From: Candidatus Neomarinimicrobiota bacterium
GTDB taxonomy: Bacteria; Fidelibacterota; UBA2242; B5-G15
DNA: 28,961 nt
NCBI GenBank assembly: GCA_017656425.1
Contig: JACDNV010000024.1
Span: 1 to 28,961, forward strand
Reading direction: 5' to 3'
Under the pieces are notes generated by a model that was not told the DNA's origin, did not search any database, and saw only the letters and a program-made list of their open reading frames with translations. Each line of letters opens with the position of its first letter. Position 1 is the first letter of the stretch. The translations under genes and the position numbers were made by a program. Below, one piece after another: positions 1-8,350 of the stretch.

Positions 1-25
1 AAAAGCCAAATCTGACAAAAGGCGA

Positions 26-169
26 TTTTGCATTTTTAAATTTTCATTCTGCATTCTGCATTGAGCCTTTGCGCTTAACGTCTTGTATTAACGTAGTCGC
101 TGAAGGCGATTTACCGAAGTGCAAGATAGCCTTATAGCAATTGCAAAATGAAGATTGCAAAGTGCAAAA
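26..169. repeat. Fold-back element in repeat copy 1
   Basis: Positions 26-55 and 140-169 are imperfect inverted repeats of about 30 nt (24 of 30 positions match when one arm is reverse-complemented). They flank a non-repetitive core of about 84 bp. The layout resembles a small palindromic or MITE-like intergenic element, but no transposase is visible. The inner hairpin seen in copy 2 is degraded here. Confidence 0.6.
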
Positions 170-226
170 GTCAAATTTATTTCTGTCTACATTTTGAGTA
201 CAAAAGCCAAATCTGACAAAAGGCGA

Positions 227-370
227 TTTTGCATTTTTAAATTTTCATTCTGCATTCTGCATTGAGCCTTTGCGCTTAACGTCTTGTATTAACGTAGTCG
301 CTGAAGGCGATTTCCCGAAGGGCAAGATAGCCTTACGGCAATTGCAAAATGAAGATTGCAAAGTGCAAAA
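227..370. repeat. Fold-back element in repeat copy 2
   Basis: Inverted arms lie at 227-256 and 341-370, with the same 24/30 agreement as in copy 1. The core contains a nested hairpin: AAGGC at 304-308 pairs with GCCTT at 330-334, and inside it CCC-GAA-GGG occupies 314-322. Copy 3 keeps only the left arm (about 428-457) and is truncated before its core. Confidence 0.6.
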
Positions 371-488
371 GTCAAATTTATTTCTGTCTACATTTTGAGT
401 ACAAAAGCCAAATCTGACAAAAGGCGATTTTGCATTTTTCAATTTGCATTATGCATTCTGCATTGAGGCTTTGCGCTTAACAGGTAAT

Positions 489-1238
489 ATGAGACTATTA
501 ATAGCAAGTATACCACGATGTGGCTCAACAATGTTACTCAGAGCAATCGGTGGATTTCCACCCGGGGAATATACTCCCAGAAATAGACATTGCGCCACTA
601 TAACTGACTTTGAATACATTCCGGATGTTCCGTTTTTAAAAACCCATCTTCCAGCCCCTGAATATCTTCCAGGGGACATTAAAACAATTTTTCTTTTTGG
701 AGATCCAATTATAGCTGTTGCTTCCACCCTACAAAAAAGATTCGGTTGGCAACATTTTAGGAATTTAGGTTATACATCCAACAAAATACCTGATATAATA
801 AATAGAGATGACCTGGGTTACGAAAATGTTTATAAAACATGGGCCAAGCGACATAAATATCCTGTATTATCAATTAAATATGAATATATCTGGGATTTCC
901 AAAAAATTATTGAACTATATATTGGAAGAAGAATAATCCTACCGGTGAAAAGGAAAAGAACGACCAGAATAGATAAAAAGCTTTTTTATAAACTATCTGT
1001 TACGTACAAAAATTTAGGTGAAGAAATAAAATCAGCACCTTCCATAATGCTAAATACCAATAATGGAACCATACTATCTGGACTAGATGACATAAAAAGA
1101 TATCTGAATCGCTCAAATATTATACCTATACTACCTAAATGTTCAAATAAAAGAACACTAATACTAATACTTCAACACTATTTATCATTTCTAAAGCTAA
1201 ATAGCCTATATTTTAAAATATTAAAATACTTCAAATAA
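489..1238 (+). CDS. Sulfotransferase-like protein, divergent
   Basis: Predicted 249-aa cytoplasmic protein. Its N-terminus (IASIPRCGSTML, about residues 5-16) matches the 5'-phosphosulfate loop of PAPS-dependent sulfotransferases (PxxGS/TT). A second segment, FLFGDPIIAVAST near residues 68-80, resembles the 3'-phosphate-binding RDPxxxxxS motif, but the usual Arg is Gly. The frame stays open upstream to an ATG at 444, but that stretch is the third repeat copy, so the ATG at 489 is preferred; AGG at 482-484 is a weak ribosome binding site. It is the first gene of the polysaccharide run, so an envelope glycan is a plausible acceptor (inference). The C-terminal third is not recognised. Activity is uncertain because of the motif change. 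Confidence 0.6.
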   Translation: MRLLIASIPRCGSTMLLRAIGGFPPGEYTPRNRHCATITDFEYIPDVPFLKTHLPAPEYLPGDIKTIFLFGDPIIAVASTLQKRFGWQHFRNLGYTSNKIPDIINRDDLGYENVYKTWAKRHKYPVLSIKYEYIWDFQKIIELYIGRRIILPVKRKRTTRIDKKLFYKLSVTYKNLGEEIKSAPSIMLNTNNGTILSGLDDIKRYLNRSNIIPILPKCSNKRTLILILQHYLSFLKLNSLYFKILKYFK

Positions 1239-1261
1239 AAAAAATAGCGATTTAGCACCTT

Positions 1262-2269
1262 ATGATAAAATCAGTTTTGATAGCAGGACCATGGATAGGA
1301 GAATTTGGATGGGAGTTAATGGCTTTTCAGGCTAGAATTAGAGCATTATCCAGGTATTTTGAAAAAGTAATTGTAATTGGTAGCAAAGAAAAAGAGAAAT
1401 TATATGAAGATTTTGCACTTTATTACTCTGTCAAACTGCCAGACAATATTGGCTTTGCAAATGGAACTTTTAGATATAAACTTAATAACAAACAGAAAAG
1501 AGGGTTAATAAAATGGTGTCAGGATAAAATAAAAGAAGCAATAAAATATATTTCAGAAAGATACATCGTAAAAAACCTCGGCATATATATTCCATTTAAA
1601 TACGGAGAACTACCATGGATACCTACGTACCCTCCATACCAAAAATTTATCAGATTTGGTACCTCCCAGACTAATTCAGAAACACCTCTTGTACTTTTTG
1701 TAAGAAGAAATCGTTCTTTCATGAAGGAAATAAATCTGCCAGAAGAATGGTGGCATAATCTTAAATACAAACTCGATAAATATGGCATTAAATGTTCATT
1801 CTTTAAAAATAATTTAGACGAAGGGTTGAAACAACTTTCTTCATCAGATTTAGCAATCGGTGCATCAACCGGGGGATTACATTTAGCCAGTTTATGTGGT
1901 TGTCCACATTACGTTTGGGGTCCTGGTTCCGAGAAAATCATGGCAGGTGGACCCTGGCCAATTCCAACAGAAGTGAGGTACAACGCTACTTGGAATCCTC
2001 TCGGAACTCCTGTATTTTACCGCAGTTTAGGATGGCAGCCGTCAGTTGAAGTTGTTATACAAGATGTTTTACATACGTTAGAAAAATTTGGTCGGAGAAC
2101 TGGCTCTGCGAAAGAAAAAACTAAATGGCTAAATTCAGTCTGGAGACCTCTCCGAATGAGAATGAAAATAGCTGATTGTTTCAATTCCTTTGCGGCAAAC
2201 CACAATAGATACTTAGGCGAGTTTTTAAAAAATCTGGTCCGTCCAAGATCTGGAATTAAATATATCTAA
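1262..2269 (+). CDS. GT-B-like protein of unknown specificity
   Basis: 335-aa soluble protein. The N-terminus (GPWIGEFGWELMAFQARIRAL, residues 9-29) looks like the first Rossmann strand and helix of a GT-B fold with a distinctive GEFGWEL signature. The C-terminal half (around residues 195-220: DLAIGASTGGLHLASLCGCP) resembles the nucleotide-sugar half of heptosyltransferase/GT9 enzymes, where a conserved GPSTG-like loop precedes a His helix. It lies 23 bp after the sulfotransferase-like gene and 16 bp before the flippase, so a role in glycan assembly is likely from context. No donor or acceptor can be named. It could equally be a non-catalytic GT-B relative. Confidence 0.5.
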   Translation: MIKSVLIAGPWIGEFGWELMAFQARIRALSRYFEKVIVIGSKEKEKLYEDFALYYSVKLPDNIGFANGTFRYKLNNKQKRGLIKWCQDKIKEAIKYISERYIVKNLGIYIPFKYGELPWIPTYPPYQKFIRFGTSQTNSETPLVLFVRRNRSFMKEINLPEEWWHNLKYKLDKYGIKCSFFKNNLDEGLKQLSSSDLAIGASTGGLHLASLCGCPHYVWGPGSEKIMAGGPWPIPTEVRYNATWNPLGTPVFYRSLGWQPSVEVVIQDVLHTLEKFGRRTGSAKEKTKWLNSVWRPLRMRMKIADCFNSFAANHNRYLGEFLKNLVRPRSGIKYI

Positions 2270-2285
2270 ATGCATAAAAAGATAA

Positions 2286-3782
2286 ATGACTGATACTCAA
2301 CTAATAAAATCTAAATACAAATCTGGTATAAAGTGGTCTACATTAAATAATACATTAATAATCATAATACAAACAATTGTCGGTATTATTTTAGCGAGAC
2401 TGATTGATCCTTCTCAGTTTGGATTATTAGGAATGATATTAGTTTTTATAAATTTCGCACATGTTATAAGAGATATTGGACTTAACCATGCATTAATTCA
2501 AAAAGCAAATGTATCCAAAACAGAATACTCCACAGTTTTCTGGACTAACCTTTTTCTTGGAATTGTATTCACGGTTACTTTTTATTTTGGGGCATCTTTC
2601 ATAGCAAATATATACGAAAACCAAAAATTAATAGCTCTTACTAAGCTTTTATCATTCTCATTTTTATTCGCCTCTATGTCATCTATTTTTAGAACAATAT
2701 ATTTTATAAAATTGGATTTTAGAACTTTAACAATCATTGATGTACTTTCGATTGTATTAAGCTCCATCGCTGCCATAATATTAGCAATACTGGGATTCGG
2801 TGCATGGGCGTTAGTCTGGCAAATTTTGATTGGAAACATAATAACATTTATAATTTTCATAGTAATAACAGATTGGTACCCATCTCTTATTATTAATATT
2901 AGTACAATCAAACAGTTATTCCCATTTGGAAGTATAATTACATTAAATACAATTTTTGATTCTGTTAAATTAAACATTGATAATTTTATTATTGGCAAAT
3001 TATCCGGTGAATATAACCTAGGAATTTACAATCGAGCCTTTGGTTTAATGCGTCTACCTATAACAAACCTGACTAATTCAATTCGCAAAGTGATGTTTCC
3101 TACTCTTTCAAAACTTAAATCTGAAATAAAAGAAATCCAAAATGTCTATATAAGAAGCACACGCATAGTTGCATTCTTTGCATTACCATTAATGTTAGGG
3201 ATGTGGGCTGTTTCTCAGCCTTTTATCCTTGGGATTTACGGTGAAAATTGGGAAAAAACAATACCTATATTAAGAGTCTTTTCCATATTAGGGGCTATTC
3301 AAAGCCTGAATAGTTTCACAGGAACAATTTTTAACTCACTTGGATACCCTCACATTCCTTTATACTTAAAAATTATAAATATTCCACTGACAATAATTGG
3401 ACTTATATACGGTTTTATGTATTATAACATTATGGGTATAGTTTATGTTCTTTTCTTTTTAAATACTTCATTTGTGTTTATAAATATCTTTCTGGCAAAT
3501 AGGTTAATAAAACTCAGGAATATCGATTTTTTTAAACATTTTACAACTCCTACAATATGCTCCATTATAATGGCATCAATAGTAGAATTACTGCGCCATA
3601 TAACACCTTTAAACAGAATGCAAAATATAATTCAATTGGCAATATTGGTTATAACAGGGATTCTGATATATACTATACTAGTCTTTGCTTCAAAATCTGA
3701 AATCTTATCAGATATTTTTAACCATATGTTTCCATCTTTAAAAAAGTGTAAATTAATAAAAAAATATTTTAAGTGGATTTGA
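2286..3782 (+). CDS. Wzx-type polysaccharide flippase (MOP superfamily)
   Basis: 498-aa integral membrane protein with about 12-14 hydrophobic helices over its whole length, typical size for the polysaccharide-transporter branch of the MOP/MATE superfamily. The signature LARLIDPSQFGLLGM near residues 38-52 is characteristic of WzxC-like lipopolysaccharide/exopolysaccharide flippases. It would move undecaprenyl-pyrophosphate-linked oligosaccharide from the cytoplasmic to the periplasmic leaflet. It sits between the GT-B-like protein and a GT4 glycosyltransferase, with 15-16 bp gaps, inside one transcription unit. It is the only flippase here, and it places the pathway in the lipid-linked, Wzx-dependent class rather than the ABC-exporter class. 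The substrate is unknown. Confidence 0.88.
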   Translation: MTDTQLIKSKYKSGIKWSTLNNTLIIIIQTIVGIILARLIDPSQFGLLGMILVFINFAHVIRDIGLNHALIQKANVSKTEYSTVFWTNLFLGIVFTVTFYFGASFIANIYENQKLIALTKLLSFSFLFASMSSIFRTIYFIKLDFRTLTIIDVLSIVLSSIAAIILAILGFGAWALVWQILIGNIITFIIFIVITDWYPSLIINISTIKQLFPFGSIITLNTIFDSVKLNIDNFIIGKLSGEYNLGIYNRAFGLMRLPITNLTNSIRKVMFPTLSKLKSEIKEIQNVYIRSTRIVAFFALPLMLGMWAVSQPFILGIYGENWEKTIPILRVFSILGAIQSLNSFTGTIFNSLGYPHIPLYLKIINIPLTIIGLIYGFMYYNIMGIVYVLFFLNTSFVFINIFLANRLIKLRNIDFFKHFTTPTICSIIMASIVELLRHITPLNRMQNIIQLAILVITGILIYTILVFASKSEILSDIFNHMFPSLKKCKLIKKYFKWI

Positions 3783-3797
3783 TACTATTATTTAACA

Positions 3798-4973
3798 ATG
3801 AAAAGCTCTATTAAATTTTTATATATTGCTTCTGTTGATCTTGATATACACAATGCATCAAGTACCCATCCAATAGAATTTCTGAAGGGCATGGCTAAAA
3901 ATAACTGTATTGTATATGCAATCTTTCCCAAGCCAAAAAGGGAAATTTCATATAAAAATATAAACTTTCATTTCATTTATCCTGCCATATATAATGAATT
4001 CGGGAGATTTTACTTTTACTTATTAAGTTTCATTACTTCTATTATAATTATACTTTTTAAATATAAAGATATCAATTTTATATATATACGCGAAATGATT
4101 TACAATCCATTTCCAAGATGGCTTTCTAAAATTTCAAAATTACCACTAATTATAGAAGTTAACGGAAATCGCCTGCTCAGTGTCAATAAAAGAGAAAAGA
4201 GATATCATAAAATATATAGAGATCAAAGTAATAATTTCAATATAGCTAAACTAATAGTAACTTCTACTCCATACCTAAGAACACATATTAGTAAATCTTA
4301 TATGATACCAAATAATAAAATTATATTTTTAATAAATGGTGTTGAGGAGAGTAATTTAGATTCACCGTATATCTCAGACGATGATTTAGAATATTTAAAG
4401 GATAAATTCTGTCTGGGATTTTTAGGTACAATATGGAAATGCTATGATCTATACAGTACAATCATGTCTTTATATTTACTCAAAAAAGAGATTAAAAATA
4501 TACATTTACTATTTATTGGAGATGGTCCTGATAAAAGCTATATTCAGAAGCTTGTAAGCAAATTAAACCTACATAATAATATTACAATAACCGGATTTAT
4601 AAATCCATCGGTATTAAAACATTATTTGAAGTATATTAACATTGGGTTAATGAATCTTACAAAAAAGGGAGTAATGAATGGAGGCCCTATAACAACAAGA
4701 TTTGGATCATATGCAATAAACAAAATACCAATTATAGCCAGCGATTTTATGATTGACGAATATCCAATTGAAATTAAAAATAATATATTTTTAGTTCCTC
4801 CAGAAAATCCCAAAAAATTAGCATACAAAATATTATATATATTCAAAAACTACGATGAAGCCCAGCAAAAAGCAGAAAACCTGTACAAATATGTCGTAAA
4901 AGAATTGACTTGGGAAAAGGTTACCAGAAAAATTCTATCTAAAATTGAAGATATTCTCAAAGAGGAGGTATAA
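3798..4973 (+). CDS. Glycosyltransferase, GT4-like
   Basis: 391 aa, GT-B fold. The N-terminal acceptor half has hydrophobic surfaces around residues 71-86 that could dock to the membrane. The C-terminal donor half shows FLGTIW (208-213), FIGDGP (239-244) and a late segment around residues 283-316 (GLMNLTKKG ... IIASD) where GT4 enzymes normally carry the E-x7-E motif. That motif is not clearly present, so this is a divergent member. It is the most AT-rich gene of the run. The linkage formed cannot be predicted. Confidence 0.75.
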   Translation: MKSSIKFLYIASVDLDIHNASSTHPIEFLKGMAKNNCIVYAIFPKPKREISYKNINFHFIYPAIYNEFGRFYFYLLSFITSIIIILFKYKDINFIYIREMIYNPFPRWLSKISKLPLIIEVNGNRLLSVNKREKRYHKIYRDQSNNFNIAKLIVTSTPYLRTHISKSYMIPNNKIIFLINGVEESNLDSPYISDDDLEYLKDKFCLGFLGTIWKCYDLYSTIMSLYLLKKEIKNIHLLFIGDGPDKSYIQKLVSKLNLHNNITITGFINPSVLKHYLKYINIGLMNLTKKGVMNGGPITTRFGSYAINKIPIIASDFMIDEYPIEIKNNIFLVPPENPKKLAYKILYIFKNYDEAQQKAENLYKYVVKELTWEKVTRKILSKIEDILKEEV

Positions 4974-4988
4974 AAACAATTCATTAAA

Positions 4989-6017
4989 ATGTTATCGAAC
5001 GAATTAACAATAATCGTTGTTACTTACAATTCCATGGATATCCTACCCCACTTCCTTGTACACTTGAAAAATGCTTTGCAAGATGAGCAATGCGAAATTA
5101 TCATATCTGATAATTGTTCATCTGATGATATCCAGAATTACATTAATCGCTATCACCCTGATGTACATCTGGTCAAATTAAACGAAAACATGGGCTATGG
5201 AGCAGCATTAAATGAGGGGATAAAAATTGCTAAAACTCCTTATGTTGCTCTGATGAATCCAGATGTCATAGTTGAACCAGGAGGATTTAATGAGCTTATT
5301 ATATTCCTAAAAGAGCATCCCGAAGCTGCTGCCGTCTCTGGACTGATAGCACATTGTACAGAAATCCCGAAAAGTTTAACCATCAATTCGCTATTTCCCG
5401 ATAAAAAAGTTGCAGCAAATATAAAATACGAGAATCTATTTTCAAGGATAGTTTATTACACAGGCTTGAGGTATAAACTGCCAAAAGCTAAGTTCTTAAA
5501 ATCATGGAAAATGGTTGAAATTAAAGATCATATTGAAGTTTCAAGGATTGAAGGATCTTTTGGTATTTTCAGAAGAGAAGCTCTTCTTAAAGCTGGACTT
5601 TTTGATCCACGTTTATTCCTATACTGGGAGGAAGATGACATTGCTATAAGATTAAAAAAACTCAATTATAAAATCTACCTCACGAAAAGAGCCATAATCG
5701 CACATCTTCAAGGCAAAGGAAGTAATCTAAGTAAATCAATTGTTACCGAAAAAATCTTGCTAAATAGTATCTATTTATTTTTCAGAAAATATTATGGACT
5801 TGCTTATGCCTGGATTTCATTTTTTACAATCTGGACGATAATTTCTATCGTTCTTCTATCAAAGATTCTATTAAAAAAAGACCGCTATACTTTAATGGAA
5901 TTATGGAAATGGCATTTTTACTCTTTACTGCTCAAGGGTAAAACCCCAAAGAATACAATTCCCAACAATTCATCAATCAACTATGACTGGTCAACCAAAA
6001 TCAAAACTAATAATTAA
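4989..6017 (+). CDS. Glycosyltransferase family 2, rhamnosyltransferase-like
   Basis: 342 aa. A GT-A domain begins immediately (LTIIVVTYNS, residues 6-15) with SDNCSSDD (40-47), the metal/donor motif MNPDV (89-93) in place of a strict DxD, and the catalytic-base region YWEEDDIAIRL (212-222). A single hydrophobic segment near residues 275-300, followed by a short basic tail, anchors it to the inner face of the membrane. The order NPD then EED is typical of bacterial rhamnosyltransferase-like GT2 enzymes. It ends 9 bp before the next gene's preferred ATG. The donor sugar is inferred only loosely. Confidence 0.85.
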   Translation: MLSNELTIIVVTYNSMDILPHFLVHLKNALQDEQCEIIISDNCSSDDIQNYINRYHPDVHLVKLNENMGYGAALNEGIKIAKTPYVALMNPDVIVEPGGFNELIIFLKEHPEAAAVSGLIAHCTEIPKSLTINSLFPDKKVAANIKYENLFSRIVYYTGLRYKLPKAKFLKSWKMVEIKDHIEVSRIEGSFGIFRREALLKAGLFDPRLFLYWEEDDIAIRLKKLNYKIYLTKRAIIAHLQGKGSNLSKSIVTEKILLNSIYLFFRKYYGLAYAWISFFTIWTIISIVLLSKILLKKDRYTLMELWKWHFYSLLLKGKTPKNTIPNNSSINYDWSTKIKTNN

Positions 6018-6026
6018 TTGCACAAT

Positions 6027-7184
6027 ATGAACATAGTCTTAGAAGCCACTAGTGCATATACGGGATTAAGAGCAATAAAACGTTATACAAAAAGCCTCAT
6101 ACACGCCTTCTTTGAAAAAGGATATGAAGATAACTTTATAATATTCACGAACTTTTTTAGAGGTAAATGTAATGAGATTGATTCGATAATAAAAAAGAAG
6201 GATAATTTTATTAGAAAACATATGCCAATCCCCCTCAGATTCAAAAACTTATATTGGGAGTATATTGGGCTAATTAACATTAACCCGTCTTTCACTAAAG
6301 TTGATATATTCCACGCTCTTGGCGATAACCATCCAACTTTAAAGCTACATAACTATATAATCACACTACACGGAATTGCATATTTCTCAAGACCGGATTT
6401 GCTCGATCCAGATTATGTAAAAGAGAAACAAAAAAATCTGATTAAAGCCTGTAAAATCGCAAATTATTTTATTGCCGTCTCCGAACATACAAAAAGGGAA
6501 TTTTTAAAGGTTTTTTCATCAATAAAATCTAATAGTATAAGAGTTATACCGCTGGGTGTTGGTGAAGAATTTCACCCGATTGAAAAGAATAGAGTAAAAA
6601 AAATACTTAAAGAAAAATTTAAAATAGAAAGCCCCTATATTTTATTTGTTGGTGGACTGGAACCCCATAAAAATATACATGGAATCTTAGAAGCATTTTA
6701 TATAATTAAAGACGAATTTAAAAACATGGCTCTCATTTTAGTCGGGAAAACTTCAAGAAAAAATAATTACCTTGAAAATCTGCTTAACAAATATAAAATC
6801 CAAAATAGAATAAAGATTATTCCTTTCCTACCTCAAGAAGGCAGAGATTTACCAGTATTATATAACGGGGCAAAATGTTTTGTATTCCCAAGCTTTACTG
6901 AAGGATGGGCGTCACCTCCACTTGAGGCAATGGCGTGCGGAACTCCAGTAGTTACATCAAATGTATCGTCCCTGCCAGAAACAGTTAATGATGCTGCAAT
7001 TAAAGTAGACCCTTATAATCCTGAAGAAATTGCCAAAGCAGTAAGAAAAATATTAAACGACCCTGACTTCTCTAAAAATTTAACCAAAAAAGGATTGACC
7101 CATTCATCTAAATACACTTGGAAGAGATGTGCTGAAGAAACTTACTCTTTTTACAAAGACATAATAGAAAATAGAATAACTTAA
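6027..7184 (+). CDS. Glycosyltransferase family 4
   Basis: 385 aa from the ATG at 6027; the frame can also start at a TTG at 6018 directly after the previous stop, which adds three residues. The N-terminal half includes ITLHGIAYFSRPDLLDP, and the donor half has the GT4 signatures FVGGLEPHKN and [18 protein letters not shown], the E-x7-E pair being about E292 and E300. It is a retaining GT-B enzyme using a nucleotide sugar in the cytoplasm. It closely resembles the next gene in motif order and length, suggesting a tandem duplication that diverged in acceptor specificity. Confidence 0.87.
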   Translation: MNIVLEATSAYTGLRAIKRYTKSLIHAFFEKGYEDNFIIFTNFFRGKCNEIDSIIKKKDNFIRKHMPIPLRFKNLYWEYIGLININPSFTKVDIFHALGDNHPTLKLHNYIITLHGIAYFSRPDLLDPDYVKEKQKNLIKACKIANYFIAVSEHTKREFLKVFSSIKSNSIRVIPLGVGEEFHPIEKNRVKKILKEKFKIESPYILFVGGLEPHKNIHGILEAFYIIKDEFKNMALILVGKTSRKNNYLENLLNKYKIQNRIKIIPFLPQEGRDLPVLYNGAKCFVFPSFTEGWASPPLEAMACGTPVVTSNVSSLPETVNDAAIKVDPYNPEEIAKAVRKILNDPDFSKNLTKKGLTHSSKYTWKRCAEETYSFYKDIIENRIT

Positions 7185-7207
7185 AAGTTAAAAGAACAGG
7201 TTGAATA

Positions 7208-8341
7208 TTGAAAATCACAATAGATGTAAGCTGTCTAGTATTAAACCCTTATTCAGGTCTTTCCAACATGGCAAGGAATTTAATTAAATATCTTTTAGAA
7301 ATCGATAATGATAATGAATACATACTTTTTTTTAACTACTTCAAGAAAGAATATCGATCCTCTCTAAAATTTGATAGTGTAGAACTTTATAAACTACAGA
7401 TTCCTCGCAGATTAATCAAATTCATATGGAGTTATTGTAAAGTACCAATAGACTCATATTTCCCTAAAATGGATATCTTCCATTCCTTACATAGATTAAT
7501 GCCACCAACGAAAAAAATCAAAACCCTTTTAAATATACATGATTGTCGATTTATTGCTCATCCAGATCTCTACTCAACAAAAGAAGTAGATTCTTATAGA
7601 AAGCAAATTGAAATTTCCCTTAAACACTCAGATTTAATAATCACAATATCAAATTTTATGAAAAAAGAAATACAAAAGTACTTCGGGATTGACGAAGAAA
7701 AAATTAGAGTTATATATAATGGCTTTGACTATAAATATCCTGATAAATTAAAAAGCTCCCTTCAGTCCCAACACTTTAAATTTAAAACAAGCAGGTCTTA
7801 TATAATATTTCTTGGTCCACTGGATAAAAGAAAAAATTTAAACAGGCTACTCATGGCATATGAAAAAGCAATTCATAATGATAAATCATTCCCCGACATT
7901 CTAATAGCAGGTGTAGATAAATACGATTTCAACAAATACTTAAGAATAAATAATTTAGATATCAGCTCTTTTGAGAATAAAGTTATCATAACAGGATTTT
8001 CAACCTTCAAAGACATACATTTACTAATATCAAATGCAAAGGCTCTTTGCTATCCATCGATATATGAAGGATTTGGATATCCACCCCTCGAAGCTATGGC
8101 CTGTGGTGTACCAGTATTAACCAGTAACACTTCATCAATTCCAGAAATTGTTGGAGATGCTGCACTGAAGGTTAATCCATTCAGTATTGAAGAGATTTGT
8201 CAGGGATTAGAACAAATCGTACATGATAAAGAATTTAGAGAAAGTTTAATAAAAATGGGATACAATCAGGTCAGGAAATTTCCCTGGGAAAAAACGGCCT
8301 TAAGCTATGTAAATGCATACAATTATTTGTACAGGAGCTAA
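7208..8341 (+). CDS. Glycosyltransferase family 4
   Basis: 377 aa with a TTG start, chosen because the protein begins directly with the first beta strand ([10 protein letters not shown]) and an AGG lies about 8-9 nt upstream. Motifs include [15 protein letters not shown] (108-122), [10 protein letters not shown] (201-210) and [15 protein letters not shown] (286-300), with E287 and E295 as the E-x7-E pair. It parallels the preceding GT4 gene along its length and lies 23 bp downstream. Both probably add adjacent sugars to the same lipid-linked repeat unit (inference). Confidence 0.87.
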   Translation: MKITIDVSCLVLNPYSGLSNMARNLIKYLLEIDNDNEYILFFNYFKKEYRSSLKFDSVELYKLQIPRRLIKFIWSYCKVPIDSYFPKMDIFHSLHRLMPPTKKIKTLLNIHDCRFIAHPDLYSTKEVDSYRKQIEISLKHSDLIITISNFMKKEIQKYFGIDEEKIRVIYNGFDYKYPDKLKSSLQSQHFKFKTSRSYIIFLGPLDKRKNLNRLLMAYEKAIHNDKSFPDILIAGVDKYDFNKYLRINNLDISSFENKVIITGFSTFKDIHLLISNAKALCYPSIYEGFGYPPLEAMACGVPVLTSNTSSIPEIVGDAALKVNPFSIEEICQGLEQIVHDKEFRESLIKMGYNQVRKFPWEKTALSYVNAYNYLYRS

Positions 8342-8350
8342 TAGCCCAAA

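Larger units (their letters stand above)
1..481. repeat. Tandem array of a 201-bp repeat (about 2.4 copies)
   Basis: The same sequence starts at positions 1, 202 and 403, an exact 201-bp period. Copies 1 and 2 are nearly identical; the visible differences lie around 112-136 versus 313-337. Copy 3 diverges slightly (around 438-452) and stops matching near 481, just before the first gene's ATG at 489. The left end is cut by the window, so more copies may exist. The units are rich in short TGCATT/TTTGCA words and contain inverted arms (annotated separately). The open frames crossing this array on either strand are composed of repeat and are not believable genes. Confidence 0.95.

Noticed and set aside
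60-140. Integron attC-like site (GCTTAAC within the repeat core)
   Set aside because: One box fits RYYYAAC but no matching GTTRRRY partner with attC spacing is present and no integrase is visible.
245-442. Open frame on the minus strand inside the repeat array
   Set aside because: It is composed entirely of the 201-bp repeat, has no recognisable domain, and similar frames arise in each copy.
1-481. CRISPR array
   Set aside because: The period is 201 bp with no variable spacers between short repeats, and no cas genes are present.
444-488. N-terminal extension of the sulfotransferase-like gene
   Set aside because: The extra 15 codons are the third repeat copy; the family motif starts just after the ATG at 489.
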